64,000 nucleotides of DNA from assembly GCF_016744155.1 (NCBI RefSeq), contig NZ_JADGEW010000007.1, positions 1 through 64,000 on the forward strand. The letters are read 5' to 3'. The position numbers and the translations under genes were made by a program. Positions 39,449 to 48,764 of this stretch are shown piece by piece. Position 1 is the first letter of the stretch; each line of letters begins with the position of its first letter. A model generated the notes under the pieces. It was given only the letters and a program-made list of their open reading frames with translations, ran no database searches and was not told the origin of the DNA. The DNA is from Amphritea sp. (GTDB lineage Bacteria; Pseudomonadota; Gammaproteobacteria; Pseudomonadales; Balneatricaceae).

Positions 39449-40584
39449 TTTTTGCGTTGTGCCAGTCGATCCTGCAGAGAGCTTATCAGCTCCTGCTTCC
39501 CCTGACTGGGTTGGCCCTTGGCAGGTATAGCTATTTTGCGATAAAGAGCAATGCTATGGGCTATCTTTTGTTCCTTGTCTAACCCTGCGTGTTCCTTGAA
39601 ACGCACACCGGATGAAACTTTTTCAGTTACTGCTAATCCTGCAGTGCTGCCCTTTTGTTCCTGCTTCATTAGAGAAATGTCTGAACTCAGTTTTATATCT
39701 CTGTCGAGCTCTAGCCGGGTTTCCTTTAAGGAGGCTGTAGGTTTTTTCAGCGACAGACTACCTGTGCGGCCCATTGCAGACTTAGGCTTTGCTGTAGGCT
39801 TGGTTTTACGCATGCCCTGAGCTCTGGCATCGATGCGTGACATGACATCCGCCATCTCTCGAGCTTCAGCTTTTTGACGCACAATTTTTTCGGCTTCGCG
39901 GGACTCACGTTCCTGCTCAATCTTTTCCTTGATCAGTTTTTCCTGTTTAGCAGAAGCAACTTTGCCTACAGCTAATTTAGGTGTTGCAGAGGTGCTGGTT
40001 GGCTTCACCGTTTTAGTCTTTGCCTTAACGGTTTTGCTACGCTTACGGGAGTCCATTTTGGCAAGCACTTTAGCCATCTCCAGCGTTTCCTTTCGCTCCC
40101 TGGCAATTCTTGCTTCCAGCTCTGCGTCCCGCTTTTGAGCAAGCAGTTTCAGATCGGTTTCACTCGGATTTGAAACCGGGGTAGTTGAGCTTTTCTTATC
40201 GCCTTGTAATTGCGCTTTTTGTTCAGCTTCTTCAAGCAGGGCTAAAGCTGCCTTCCGCTCGCCGGCACTTTGACGGTGGGCTTTACTGGGCTTGGGTTTA
40301 GTAATCAGGCCTTGCAGGCTTTTGCCGTCAAAGGTTTCCATTGCATCGGCAGTGAGTTCCCGCGCTTCGCTCAGATTATCAGCGAATCCCCATTCGGTAA
40401 AAGTAAAGCAGTTAGCCCCCGAGCTACGGATGTCTTCGTAGAGCTCGGCTTCTACACCGGATTCTGCGGCGATCAGCAAGGTTTCCCAATGGTGGTCTAT
40501 ATCATTACGGGTTGAGCCCACATAGACTTGATTTGAAACTGTGTTGGTAATGGTAAAAATGATCAAGGGTTTACTCGGTGTCAC
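39445..40584 (-). CDS. Degenerate GIY-YIG domain protein with repetitive charged tail
   Basis: 379 residues. Residues 7-95 resemble a GIY-YIG nuclease fold (FTITNTVSNQVYVGSTRND, then RELTADAMETFDG near the expected glutamate), but the first Tyr is replaced by Phe and the second Arg/His by other residues, so nuclease activity is doubtful. The remaining 280 residues are Lys/Arg/Glu/Ala-rich, predicted helical or disordered, and contain two similar blocks: one around LEMAKVLAKMDSRKRSKT, the other around REMADVMSRIDARAQGMRKT. No signal peptide. I do not recognise a named family for the whole protein. Confidence 0.65.
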   Translation of the reverse strand: MTPSKPLIIFTITNTVSNQVYVGSTRNDIDHHWETLLIAAESGVEAELYEDIRSSGANCFTFTEWGFADNLSEARELTADAMETFDGKSLQGLITKPKPSKAHRQSAGERKAALALLEEAEQKAQLQGDKKSSTTPVSNPSETDLKLLAQKRDAELEARIARERKETLEMAKVLAKMDSRKRSKTVKAKTKTVKPTSTSATPKLAVGKVASAKQEKLIKEKIEQERESREAEKIVRQKAEAREMADVMSRIDARAQGMRKTKPTAKPKSAMGRTGSLSLKKPTASLKETRLELDRDIKLSSDISLMKQEQKGSTAGLAVTEKVSSGVRFKEHAGLDKEQKIAHSIALYRKIAIPAKGQPSQGKQELISSLQDRLAQRKN

Positions 40585-40751
40585 TGAAAAAAGAGGGCAT
40601 ATTATAGAGGTCGAAACGGCAAAGGTAAGACTTGAAATTTAGTTTTTTTTCCGGCCTGAAATAAGTCATTGGTATTATAGCCATGAGAATAGTTTTCCGG
40701 TTAGACATTAGGGATGTATGGCGAGACTAAAAACTGTTGGATAATCAAGGT

Positions 40752-41126
40752 TCAACGGCTTAGCTGGGCGATTATTTCAGCCAGTTGTTTATACTCAGAG
40801 TAGGTTTCGACTGTCGGCTTACGCAGAGAATAAGGTACTTTAGCCAGACCGTTTATTTTGCCCTCAGGCAGTATCTGTTGCCATGCTGCTTTGAACTGCT
40901 GATCCCGGTCCAGTAGTTGCTGGCATGGGGAGCTGCTCCAGATCTGATTTAGTTCAGTACTTTTTTGGGCTTGAATCAGGCAAGCATTGATCAAAGGGCG
41001 CTGCTTGAGAATATAAACCGCAGCGGATCGTGGGTCCTCCAATTGCATGCTGAAGGCCGCTGGCGCGGCACAGGTCAGAATCAGAGGTAGTGCCAGAAAT
41101 AATGTCAGAGGTTGAAATACGGACAA
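40752..41126 (-). CDS. Small exported protein of unknown function
   Basis: 124 residues. A Sec signal peptide (hydrophobic MSVFQPLTLFLALPLILTC region, cleavage near AFS-M) predicts a periplasmic product of about 98 residues with two cysteines (NACLIQ, SSPCQQ) that could form a disulfide. I do not recognise the family. It stands alone: 167 nt from the GIY-YIG gene and 109 nt from msrAB. Confidence 0.6.
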   Translation of the reverse strand: MSVFQPLTLFLALPLILTCAAPAAFSMQLEDPRSAAVYILKQRPLINACLIQAQKSTELNQIWSSSPCQQLLDRDQQFKAAWQQILPEGKINGLAKVPYSLRKPTVETYSEYKQLAEIIAQLSR

Positions 41127-41235
41127 ACTGCGGCTCCTGATATATCTTCAAGTAATACCTGTAGCCAACAGTTTATCCTATTTTCAAAGAATCGCTCAGT
41201 CCTGTGTCTTAAAAACCTTTATAAGTCAGCCGCCG

Positions 41236-42399
41236 TTACTCGCTAAGCAAGCTTAGTAGCTCTGCATATCCGGCATCCGCCATCTCTTCCCGGGGGATAA
41301 AACGAAGCGATGCTGAGTTGATACAGTAACGCAGTCCTGTAGGTTTTGGACCATCATTGAACAGGTGTCCCAAATGAGAGTCGGCATATTGGCTGCGTAC
41401 TTCGGTCCGGCTCATAAAGAACTTTGTATCACTATGCTCTGAAATTGAAGCTGGGGATATAGGTCGGGAAAAACTTGGCCAGCCGGTACCGGACTTAAAT
41501 TTATCCTTTGATGAAAATAGCGCCTCACCGCTGACAATATCAACGTAGATGCCTTCTCGCTTCTCGTTCCAGAATTTATTTTGATAGGCACGTTCAGTGC
41601 TATCTTGCTGAGTGACCTCATATTGCAAGTCGGTCAGGCTGTTACGTAATTCTTGGTCAGTAGGCTTTTTGAACGATTTTAACCGCTCATTGATGCTTAT
41701 ATCAGTTTTATCAGAATCTATTTTTTGGCCGCGGCCAAACTGTGTAAAGTCGGGGTGCAACTGATCGCCCCAGGTTTTTTCCAGATACTGATCGCGGCCT
41801 GAGTTAAAACGGTAGTACTTATACCTGATGGAATTACGTTTGTAATAGTCCTGATGATAATCCTCGGCCGGGTAGAAAACGGTTAATTGAGTGAGTTCGG
41901 TCGCGAGTGGCTTGCTGTAACGTCCTGAGGCAGCGAGTGCGGCCATAGATTCTTCAGCTAACATACGTTGTTGGTCATTATGAAAAAACACCGCTGGGCG
42001 GTATTGTGTACCCCTGTCGACAAAAGAACCTTTGCCGTCAGTTGGATCCATCTGTCTCCAGAGCGACTGCAGTAAACCGTCGTAGGTGATAACTTGAGGA
42101 TCATAGTAAACTTGAACCGCTTCAGTATGTCCGGTGGAGCCTGAAGAGACTTGGCCATAGGTAGGATTTTTTTCCTGTCCACCGGCATAACCAGAGATCG
42201 CTTCTTTTACCCCGGGAAGTTTTTCAAATCCAGATTCTGTACACCAGAAACAACCTCCGGCAAAGGTGGCGACCTTTAAACCCTGCTGTTGCAAGTCAGA
42301 TCGAAGAACCTGATCAGGGTTAGTAGTAGGGCTGGCAATGACGGTGACCACGCTCACACCTGTCAGTAGAGCCAGTGCTATGGCTATCTTCATCTTCAT
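41236..42399 (-). CDS. msrAB: Exported MsrA-MsrB methionine sulfoxide reductase fusion
   Basis: 387 residues from ATG 42399 (GAGGG 8 nt upstream). An N-terminal signal peptide ([20 protein letters not shown]) places it in the periplasm. The MsrA domain has the nucleophile in [15 protein letters not shown]; the MsrB domain from about 245 has [12 protein letters not shown] and the nucleophile in [11 protein letters not shown]. The zinc-binding CxxC pairs of many MsrB proteins are absent ([13 protein letters not shown]), as in Neisseria PilB. It repairs both S- and R-methionine sulfoxide in envelope proteins. The electron donor is not encoded nearby. Confidence 0.93.
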   Translation of the reverse strand: MKMKIAIALALLTGVSVVTVIASPTTNPDQVLRSDLQQQGLKVATFAGGCFWCTESGFEKLPGVKEAISGYAGGQEKNPTYGQVSSGSTGHTEAVQVYYDPQVITYDGLLQSLWRQMDPTDGKGSFVDRGTQYRPAVFFHNDQQRMLAEESMAALAASGRYSKPLATELTQLTVFYPAEDYHQDYYKRNSIRYKYYRFNSGRDQYLEKTWGDQLHPDFTQFGRGQKIDSDKTDISINERLKSFKKPTDQELRNSLTDLQYEVTQQDSTERAYQNKFWNEKREGIYVDIVSGEALFSSKDKFKSGTGWPSFSRPISPASISEHSDTKFFMSRTEVRSQYADSHLGHLFNDGPKPTGLRYCINSASLRFIPREEMADAGYAELLSLLSE

Positions 42400-42571
42400 A
42401 ATTGTACCCTCGGTAAACTTAAGAAAGAATTTAGAAAAAGTTTCGATAGGTAAAAGATACATCTGGGTCATGAAATAAAGCTGAAAATACCAAAATGGTG
42501 ATACTTACTTTGACCCTTTAAAGAGGCTGTAGTATTTCTATAACTAGCTATTACATGGAGAGAGTGAATTA

Positions 42572-43264
42572 ATGCCAGCAGATACCGAAACGGTAGTACT
42601 AAATGAGCTTCCGAAAATTGAGCAAGGCAGTGTTATTCAGGTGAGTGACGCCACTGGCGAGCTGAAATATGTGTCGCGTTTTTTTGGTATTGATGGTCAG
42701 GTTATCATCACCCGCTTGCCGGCAGTGTCCCAATTGAAAAAGGGAGGCATGGGGACTGATGAGTTAACCTATAGGGATAATTTTAAGAGAAGTCGCAAGT
42801 TAGTGATGCGGTTGATCTCTAACGGCCGTGTTTTTGCTTTTGAAAGCCGGGTGATCGACCTGTTTCTGATGGGTGGAAAGCTCTTGATGACTACTTATCC
42901 TAAACAGATTCAGTCTCGGTTGTTGCGTAAAGAACCCCGCTACCCCTGTGCTATTCCTGCGCAACTTGTCGCTGGGGATCTGACAGTCGAGAGTATACTG
43001 ATTAACTTTAGCACCGGAGGAGGGTTACTTAAAATTACCGAAGAAGAAGCGTTGCTATCAATGGTTCCGGTTAAAAATGAAAACCAGGATTGCGTACTTA
43101 AGCTTCAGCTTCCGTTTGATGAAAGTCCCTCAGAGGTTAAGGTCAGAGTAATGTCTGTTTCTACGGCTGAAAAGCAGATTGGTCTGTCCTTTACTGATGG
43201 CCGGGAAGTGATTCAGCGATATATTACTGCGCTTAAACTCGATTCTATTAGCGATTATTTCTGA
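42572..43264 (+). CDS. PilZ-domain protein, flagellar-brake (YcgR) type
   Basis: 230 residues. An N-terminal YcgR-like beta domain (about 15-115) is followed by PilZ with the c-di-GMP-binding residues in RKEPRYPC (RxxxR) and NFSTGG (N/DxSxxG). PilZ proteins translate c-di-GMP levels into motility or matrix responses. No flagellar genes are in the window. It converges on the selD fusion with 1 nt between the stop codons. Confidence 0.85.
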   Translation: MPADTETVVLNELPKIEQGSVIQVSDATGELKYVSRFFGIDGQVIITRLPAVSQLKKGGMGTDELTYRDNFKRSRKLVMRLISNGRVFAFESRVIDLFLMGGKLLMTTYPKQIQSRLLRKEPRYPCAIPAQLVAGDLTVESILINFSTGGGLLKITEEEALLSMVPVKNENQDCVLKLQLPFDESPSEVKVRVMSVSTAEKQIGLSFTDGREVIQRYITALKLDSISDYF

Positions 43265-43265
43265 A

Positions 43266-45497
43266 TCAGGCGAGAATTACCTGATCTACCGCTTCTTGTC
43301 TGATACTGCCGATTATGCAGGCCTGAGCGTATCCAGCGGCCTGTAATTCCTCAACGACTTGTTCTGCCTGATCTGCGCTGACGGCGGCTAAAAGACCTCC
43401 GGCTGTCTGTGGGTCGAAGAGCACTTCGGTAATGGTTTCATTGTCGTATTCGTGGATATTCAGTACAGAGCTTTCAAATTTTCGGTTTTGAGGGTGTAGC
43501 GAACTAAATATTCCCGCTCGCAGGCAGGCCATTGCCCCGTCCAGAACGGGAAGCTTTTCCAGCCTTAAACGTGCGCTCAGCCCTGAGCCATCTAACATTT
43601 CGTGCAGATGCCCTACGAGTCCAAAACCGGTGACATCGGTGCAGGCGTGGGTGTTGGCAGTTGTCAGAATCTGACTGGCACGGTAGTTTGATTGCAACAT
43701 ATGTTTCAGGGCCTGGCTGATCCAACTTCCCTGTGCCTGACTGCGCATATCGCTGGCAAACAGGGTGCCGGTACCCAGAGGCTTAGTGATAATTAATTTA
43801 TCGCCTGGTTGTAGTCCTTGCTTGGTCAGTAGTTGTTTTCGGTCTGCCAGGCCGTTGATGGTAAAGCCTAACGTTAGCTCGGTACCTTCAGACGTGTGCC
43901 CGCCGACCAGGCCTATGTTGCAGTCTGAAAGCACCTTACTGGCGCCTAACAGTAGGTGGCGCAGACGTTGCTCAATTATTTCATCGCTGGCGTGGGGTAG
44001 ACTGACGATAGCCTGTGCGCTGTGGGGTTGAGCACCCATGGCAAAGATATCTCCCAGGGCATGGTTAGCGGCGATCTGGCCAAAAAGAAAGTCATCGTTG
44101 ACCAGTTGACGAAAACTGTCAACGGACTGTACCAGCAATTTCCCTTCAGGGACGTTAATGACTGCAGCATCATCCGGCCGGTCTAGACCGATCTCAATTT
44201 CATTAGGTGGCGGCGGCAATTGTTTTAACACTCGGTTAAGGATGCTGTGTCCGACTTTCGCCCCGCAGCCTCCGCAGCGCATGTCGGGGTTCTCAATTTT
44301 AAGTTTAGCTCCGGGAATCTGATCAGGTAATTCGGTCAGGTCGCTAAAGCGGCGCATGAATTTTTGATCAATACTGTCTTTCCAACGCCAGACCCAGTCA
44401 CCAGCAAGACTAAAGGGGCCTTTAGACGCTACCGCAAAGCGGTCTCCGGTGCTGACCAGACTGAGAAACTGCTTTTGTGGTTTGTGGCGAACGAATGAAC
44501 CGCCGGCTAAAGCTGCCAATAGGTTGTGGGCCAGTGGAGGGCCCTGGCGCACAGCAAAAACGCCTGCTTTCGGTCGAGGGTAATTAACCATATCGGCGAT
44601 ATCACCGGTGGCAAAAATTTCAGGATGGGAGAGCGATTGAAGATAATCATTGACCTGGATGCAGCCATTGTCTGAACATTCCAATCCCGCTTTTGCTGGC
44701 CAGCCCGCTCCCTGGGCTGCGGTAGCCCAGATGATTTCATCCAATTCGACAGTCTGTCCTGTTTCGCTAATGACCCGCCCCTGTTTTACCTGAGCAACAC
44801 GGAAACTGCTATGCAGTTTGATGCTGCGCTCCTGGAGTACTTTCCGGTAACGCTTCTGAACCCGTGGGTTATGGCTCGGCAGAATCTGTTGTGGGCCGCT
44901 GATAATATGAAAATGCAGGTGATCAGTGCTGCGCTGCTGCTTATTTAACATTTTGTGTAGCTTGTATTGCATCGCCAGCAGCACTTCGACGGCACTGGCG
45001 CCACCGCCAACAGTACCGATATGGAACTCTTGACTATCGTCTCCCTGCATCACTTTATTTTGCAGTTCATCCCAGTAACTGAGTAATTGTCTGACCGGTT
45101 TTACAGGGGTCGTGAATTCAGTCGCACCGGCAATAGTGGAAAGGTCAGGTGTGGAACCGATATCGATGCTGAGGAGATCGTAACTGAAGTCAGGGTGATT
45201 CAGGCATTGAACGGTACGGTTTGTGGGGTTGATACCGACGACCGAATCTTCAATAAAGTCGATTCCGGCATAGCGGCAGAAACGGCCAAGGTCGATGTGA
45301 ATCTGATCAAAATTATAATGCCCGGCAATTAGTCCCGGCAGCATACCGGAGTATGGTGTCTGAACCAGATTGGATATCAGCGTGATACGGACACCTGCAG
45401 GTTTCTTCATCGCCATCATCAATAGAGCGATGGCGTGTGCATGCCCCCCACCGATAAAGATCAGGTGTTGAGTTGCCGGGGTCAGATCCTGTTGCAT
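43266..45497 (-). CDS. selD: NDH2-like FAD oxidoreductase fused to selenophosphate synthetase SelD
   Basis: 743 residues. The N-terminal half (1-380) is a pyridine-nucleotide/FAD oxidoreductase with LIFIGGGHAHAIALLMM, GTVGGGASAVEVL and IFATGDIAD motifs. The C-terminal half from about 385 is SelD, which makes selenophosphate from selenide and ATP: its glycine-rich entry MRCGGCGAKVG carries the active-site Cys (not Sec), then DDAAVI, ANHALGDIFAMGA and GGHTSEG. Such fusions are known in proteobacteria; the oxidoreductase may supply reduced selenium. No selA, selB, selC or mnmH is in the window. Confidence 0.93.
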   Translation of the reverse strand: MQQDLTPATQHLIFIGGGHAHAIALLMMAMKKPAGVRITLISNLVQTPYSGMLPGLIAGHYNFDQIHIDLGRFCRYAGIDFIEDSVVGINPTNRTVQCLNHPDFSYDLLSIDIGSTPDLSTIAGATEFTTPVKPVRQLLSYWDELQNKVMQGDDSQEFHIGTVGGGASAVEVLLAMQYKLHKMLNKQQRSTDHLHFHIISGPQQILPSHNPRVQKRYRKVLQERSIKLHSSFRVAQVKQGRVISETGQTVELDEIIWATAAQGAGWPAKAGLECSDNGCIQVNDYLQSLSHPEIFATGDIADMVNYPRPKAGVFAVRQGPPLAHNLLAALAGGSFVRHKPQKQFLSLVSTGDRFAVASKGPFSLAGDWVWRWKDSIDQKFMRRFSDLTELPDQIPGAKLKIENPDMRCGGCGAKVGHSILNRVLKQLPPPPNEIEIGLDRPDDAAVINVPEGKLLVQSVDSFRQLVNDDFLFGQIAANHALGDIFAMGAQPHSAQAIVSLPHASDEIIEQRLRHLLLGASKVLSDCNIGLVGGHTSEGTELTLGFTINGLADRKQLLTKQGLQPGDKLIITKPLGTGTLFASDMRSQAQGSWISQALKHMLQSNYRASQILTTANTHACTDVTGFGLVGHLHEMLDGSGLSARLRLEKLPVLDGAMACLRAGIFSSLHPQNRKFESSVLNIHEYDNETITEVLFDPQTAGGLLAAVSADQAEQVVEELQAAGYAQACIIGSIRQEAVDQVILA

Positions 45498-45989
45498 TGC
45501 TGGTTAGCCTGTCAAAAAGTTCGCCCTATAGTAGCGAAAAACAGACTTAAGATAAGTAAAAAATACCGAGTGATTGCATCCAGTCAATAAAAAGGAACCT
45601 ACTGAAAAGTTTTGGGAGGTTTTCAGAGTCTGATCGGAGGCTTCCGTTAGGATTGGATATGCTAAAAACGGGTCTCAGAATTACTTAAAACGGCGCAGAC
45701 GTTGGCTCATTAAATTCTGGCGCGCGGGAGAATGATAGTGAGGTGAGCGTAATCTGCCTCTGATTATGAGTTGGGTTGTTAATAACTATTTGTTCTTTAG
45801 GTTGCTCATAAATTAAACCGCTTTTTCAGATCGATGCGTTATCTGCTCTGAGCGGACTTATAAGCGGCTATACAGTAGTTTTCCCATAGGCTATCCACAG
45901 GAACCGGGGATAAAAAAACTTATCCAGGTCAGGCCTTAGTCAGAATAATATTGAACAATTCTGCAGTCGCGTCTTAACTGAAGGTATTG
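45498..45989. other. long gap upstream of the GCS2-family gene
   Basis: 492 nt with no credible gene. The right half has sequences close to DnaA boxes: CTATCCACA at 45891-45899 and TTATCCAGG at 45920-45928. No riboswitch or RNA gene fold was recognised. It must hold the promoters for both the selD fusion and the GCS2 gene. Confidence 0.4.
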
Positions 45990-47522
45990 ATGATCTCAGC
46001 TACGGATCAGATTATGGGGCTTGAGATAAAGAAGTCTGAATTTACCCAGCGCGATTATGAGCGCTTTACCGGCAAGCTGTTCAATAATTTGGATGCGCTT
46101 AAACAGTTATTACAGCAGCCAGATTTTGGCCGGGGGGAATCAACTCTGGGGGCTGAGCTTGAACTGTATATTATTGACAGGCTAGGCCGCCCACTCGCGG
46201 TGAATAGTGAGTTGCAGAAGGCAGTGGGGGATCCACAGTTAACCCTTGAATTGAATCGTTACAATCTTGAATACAATCTGACACCTGTGGATATGGGGGG
46301 CACCCCGTTTTCTAAAATTGAGTCTGAGATCTGCACTGTACTAAGTAAGCTTAATGAGCACGCTCAACAGTTCTCTGGCAGGGTGCTGCCTATCGGTATT
46401 CTACCAACCCTGAAACGCAGTGATTTTGGCCTCCATGCGATGACGGATCTGTCCCGTTATCACGTATTAACCCGGGCTTTGTCAGAGATACGAGGGGAAA
46501 GGTTAACGATTAAAATAAATGGTGCTGATCCTATCTCTTTACGGGCTTCAGATGTGACCCTGGAGGGAGCAAATACCTCTTTGCAGATGCACTATCGTGT
46601 CCCCCCTGAGCAGTTTGCGGATAGCTATAATTCGATTCAACTGGTTACCCCTCTGGTGCTGGCAATCTCTGCCAATTCGCCATTATTACTGGGTAACAGG
46701 CTCTGGCATGAAACCCGCATTCCCCTGTTTAAGCACGCTATCGATGGGCGTGATCATAATCCGGTTAAAACCGGTGAGCCTGATCGGGTGAGTTTTGGTA
46801 ATGGCTGGGTTCGCCACGGGGTACATGAACTGTTTGCAGAGGCGGTTTATCTGCATAAGCCAATTTTGCCTATTTGTGAATCAACCCAATTCAGGCAGAA
46901 GGCAGCAGATAAACCGGTGACGGACGTTACGGGCAAAATTGCGCCATCCTTATTTGAACTATCTTTGCATCAGGGCACGGTATGGCCCTGGAATCGTCCG
47001 GTGTATGACCCTGCGGATGGCGGCCATCTGAGAATTGAGATTCGGGCTCTGCCAGCTGGCCCCAGCCCCTGCGATATGATGGCAAACGCTGCATTGATTA
47101 TCGGCTTAGCGGAAGGCCTGCGGCCCAGGATTGAAGAAATCATACCGGCATTACCGTTTCAGACGCTGGAGTATAATTTCTATCAGGCGGCAGAGAAGGG
47201 GATGAAGGCACAGCTGATGTGGCCTAATGGCCCCCGGGAACAACTATCACGTACGCCTGTTATCGATATTGTCGCGGAATTATTGCCGACGGCTCGTAAA
47301 GGCTTGCTGAGGGCGGGCATTGCTCCCCGTGAAGTTGATTACTATCTGGGTATTATTCGTCAGCGTTTACAGGCAAAAACCAACGGTGCCTGTTGGCAGC
47401 TACGGCAGTTTAACCGTTTGTCCCATTCGTTAGTAAAGCGGCGGGCGCTAAGGTCAATGCTGGAACATTATATTCAGCATTCTGGCAATAACCGTCCAGT
47501 CGCTCAGTGGGAAGATATCTGA
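45990..47522 (+). CDS. Glutamate-cysteine-ligase-like (GCS2 family) carboxylate-amine ligase
   Basis: 510 residues from ATG 45990 (AAGG 5 nt upstream). ATP-grasp-like GCS2 fold: AELELYIID near residue 55 carries the metal-binding glutamates, NRYNLEYNLTP follows, and RIEIRALPAGPS supplies the later conserved residues. The family joins a carboxylate to an amine. It is longer than YbdK (about 370) and its substrates are unknown. Its stop overlaps the start of an aspartoacylase-type gene (TGATG), implying the pair make and break, or sequentially modify, one amide compound. Confidence 0.8.
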   Translation: MISATDQIMGLEIKKSEFTQRDYERFTGKLFNNLDALKQLLQQPDFGRGESTLGAELELYIIDRLGRPLAVNSELQKAVGDPQLTLELNRYNLEYNLTPVDMGGTPFSKIESEICTVLSKLNEHAQQFSGRVLPIGILPTLKRSDFGLHAMTDLSRYHVLTRALSEIRGERLTIKINGADPISLRASDVTLEGANTSLQMHYRVPPEQFADSYNSIQLVTPLVLAISANSPLLLGNRLWHETRIPLFKHAIDGRDHNPVKTGEPDRVSFGNGWVRHGVHELFAEAVYLHKPILPICESTQFRQKAADKPVTDVTGKIAPSLFELSLHQGTVWPWNRPVYDPADGGHLRIEIRALPAGPSPCDMMANAALIIGLAEGLRPRIEEIIPALPFQTLEYNFYQAAEKGMKAQLMWPNGPREQLSRTPVIDIVAELLPTARKGLLRAGIAPREVDYYLGIIRQRLQAKTNGACWQLRQFNRLSHSLVKRRALRSMLEHYIQHSGNNRPVAQWEDI

Positions 47523-48568
47523 TGACGCGCAAGTCACGGCCTATTCACTTTCTCCATAACCCTAAACCGGAAACCCTGCCAGAAAATGTAGGGGCATTTC
47601 TACGGCAATTAGGTGGACCCACTCTGATTGTTGTAGATGGTCGGGATAATAGTCGTTGCCGTGCTATCGCAACGTTATTACATGGTAATGAGCCGTCCGG
47701 TGTTCGGGCCGTATTGGGATGGCTGCGCAGTGGAGAACGTCCTGCGGTGAAGTTGATCTGCTTGATTGCGTCGGTTCACACTGCGTTGCATGAGACGCTG
47801 TTTCACTACCGGCAGATACCCGGGCAGCGTGATATGAATCGTTGCTTTCGGCCCCCTTTCGGCGACTCCCTGGGGCATGTGGCCAGTCATTTTATTGAGC
47901 TGCTAGAACAGTACCGCCCGGAAGCGGTGTTGGATATCCACAATACCTCAGGGATGAGTCCGGCTTTCGGTGTTGTCACTTATGAAAGCTCCGTCCATGA
48001 AGCTCTGGTGAGTCTGTTTACCCGGCGGATTATTGTGACTGAATTTCGTTTGGGATCGTTGATGGAGCTTAGCGGAGATCAATTGCCGATAGTGACTATA
48101 GAATGCGGTGGCGCTCAGCAACCCGAAGCGGATCAGACGGCAGTAGATGGCTTACAAGCCTATCTGTTCAATGATGATGTTTTAAGTTTAACCTCAGGGC
48201 TGTTGTTGGATCTTTATCGCCATGCGGTGCGTCTGGAACTGCAACCGGATTGCCGGATAGCCTATGCAGATCAACCTATCCCCGGTGCTGATCTGACAGT
48301 TTGTCTTGATGTAGAGAAATTTAATTTTGGGGTGATACCGGCGCTTACCCGGTTGGGGTGGTTAGGTCCGCGAGGGATGTCGGTTTTTCAGGTGCTGAAT
48401 GCAGCGGGTGAGAATGTTCTGCCTCATTATTTTCTCAGCAAATTCGACAGATTCTATTCAGCGCAACAATTGAAGCTCTTTATGGTGACGACTAATCCGG
48501 CGATTGCGCAAAGCGACTGCCTTTTCTATGCCTGTGCAGAAACTGAACATGAACAGATTAGGGAATAG
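47522..48568 (+). CDS. Succinylglutamate desuccinylase/aspartoacylase family protein
   Basis: 348 residues from ATG 47522, overlapping the upstream stop. Zinc carboxypeptidase-like fold: LLHGNEPSGVRAVL gives the HxxE zinc ligands, DIHNTSGMSP the third region with His, and VTIECGG the catalytic glutamate. Known members remove N-acyl groups from aspartate or succinylglutamate. The coupling to the GCS2 gene rather than to an arginine-catabolic ast operon argues against simple AstE function. Confidence 0.82.
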   Translation: MTRKSRPIHFLHNPKPETLPENVGAFLRQLGGPTLIVVDGRDNSRCRAIATLLHGNEPSGVRAVLGWLRSGERPAVKLICLIASVHTALHETLFHYRQIPGQRDMNRCFRPPFGDSLGHVASHFIELLEQYRPEAVLDIHNTSGMSPAFGVVTYESSVHEALVSLFTRRIIVTEFRLGSLMELSGDQLPIVTIECGGAQQPEADQTAVDGLQAYLFNDDVLSLTSGLLLDLYRHAVRLELQPDCRIAYADQPIPGADLTVCLDVEKFNFGVIPALTRLGWLGPRGMSVFQVLNAAGENVLPHYFLSKFDRFYSAQQLKLFMVTTNPAIAQSDCLFYACAETEHEQIRE

Positions 48569-48703
48569 CTCGTTAAATAGAGCAGAGAACTGATAATGCG
48601 GTGGATAAGAGGAGTAAGTTAGCCTGGGGGGAGAGCGCTGGGTAGATTATACTCAGCTTCTTCGTTCCCAGTAATGGCGGGCTCTGTCGCTGTGTTAATA
48701 AAG

Positions 48704-48749
48704 TTATGCAGGGTTTTCCCCAGAGGTTATGCACAGATTTTGTGGGTAA
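48704..48749. promoter_or_regulatory. cluster of DnaA-box-like 9-mers
   Basis: TTATGCAGG (48703-48712 region), TTATGCACA (48727-48735, fits TTWTNCACA) and, reversed, TGTGGGTAA (48741-48749, complement TTACCCACA) lie within 47 nt in the gap between two convergent genes. They may bind DnaA. Origin genes are absent, so this is not oriC. Confidence 0.35.
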
Positions 48750-48764
48750 CCTACTCTCGTCTGG

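Noticed and set aside
45498-45989. Riboswitch or small RNA in the long gap
   Set aside because: Only short weak hairpins could be drawn; no known RNA motif was recognised.
48703-48749. Replication origin
   Set aside because: No dnaA, dnaN, gidA or parAB genes and no AT-rich unwinding region nearby; only box-like sequences.
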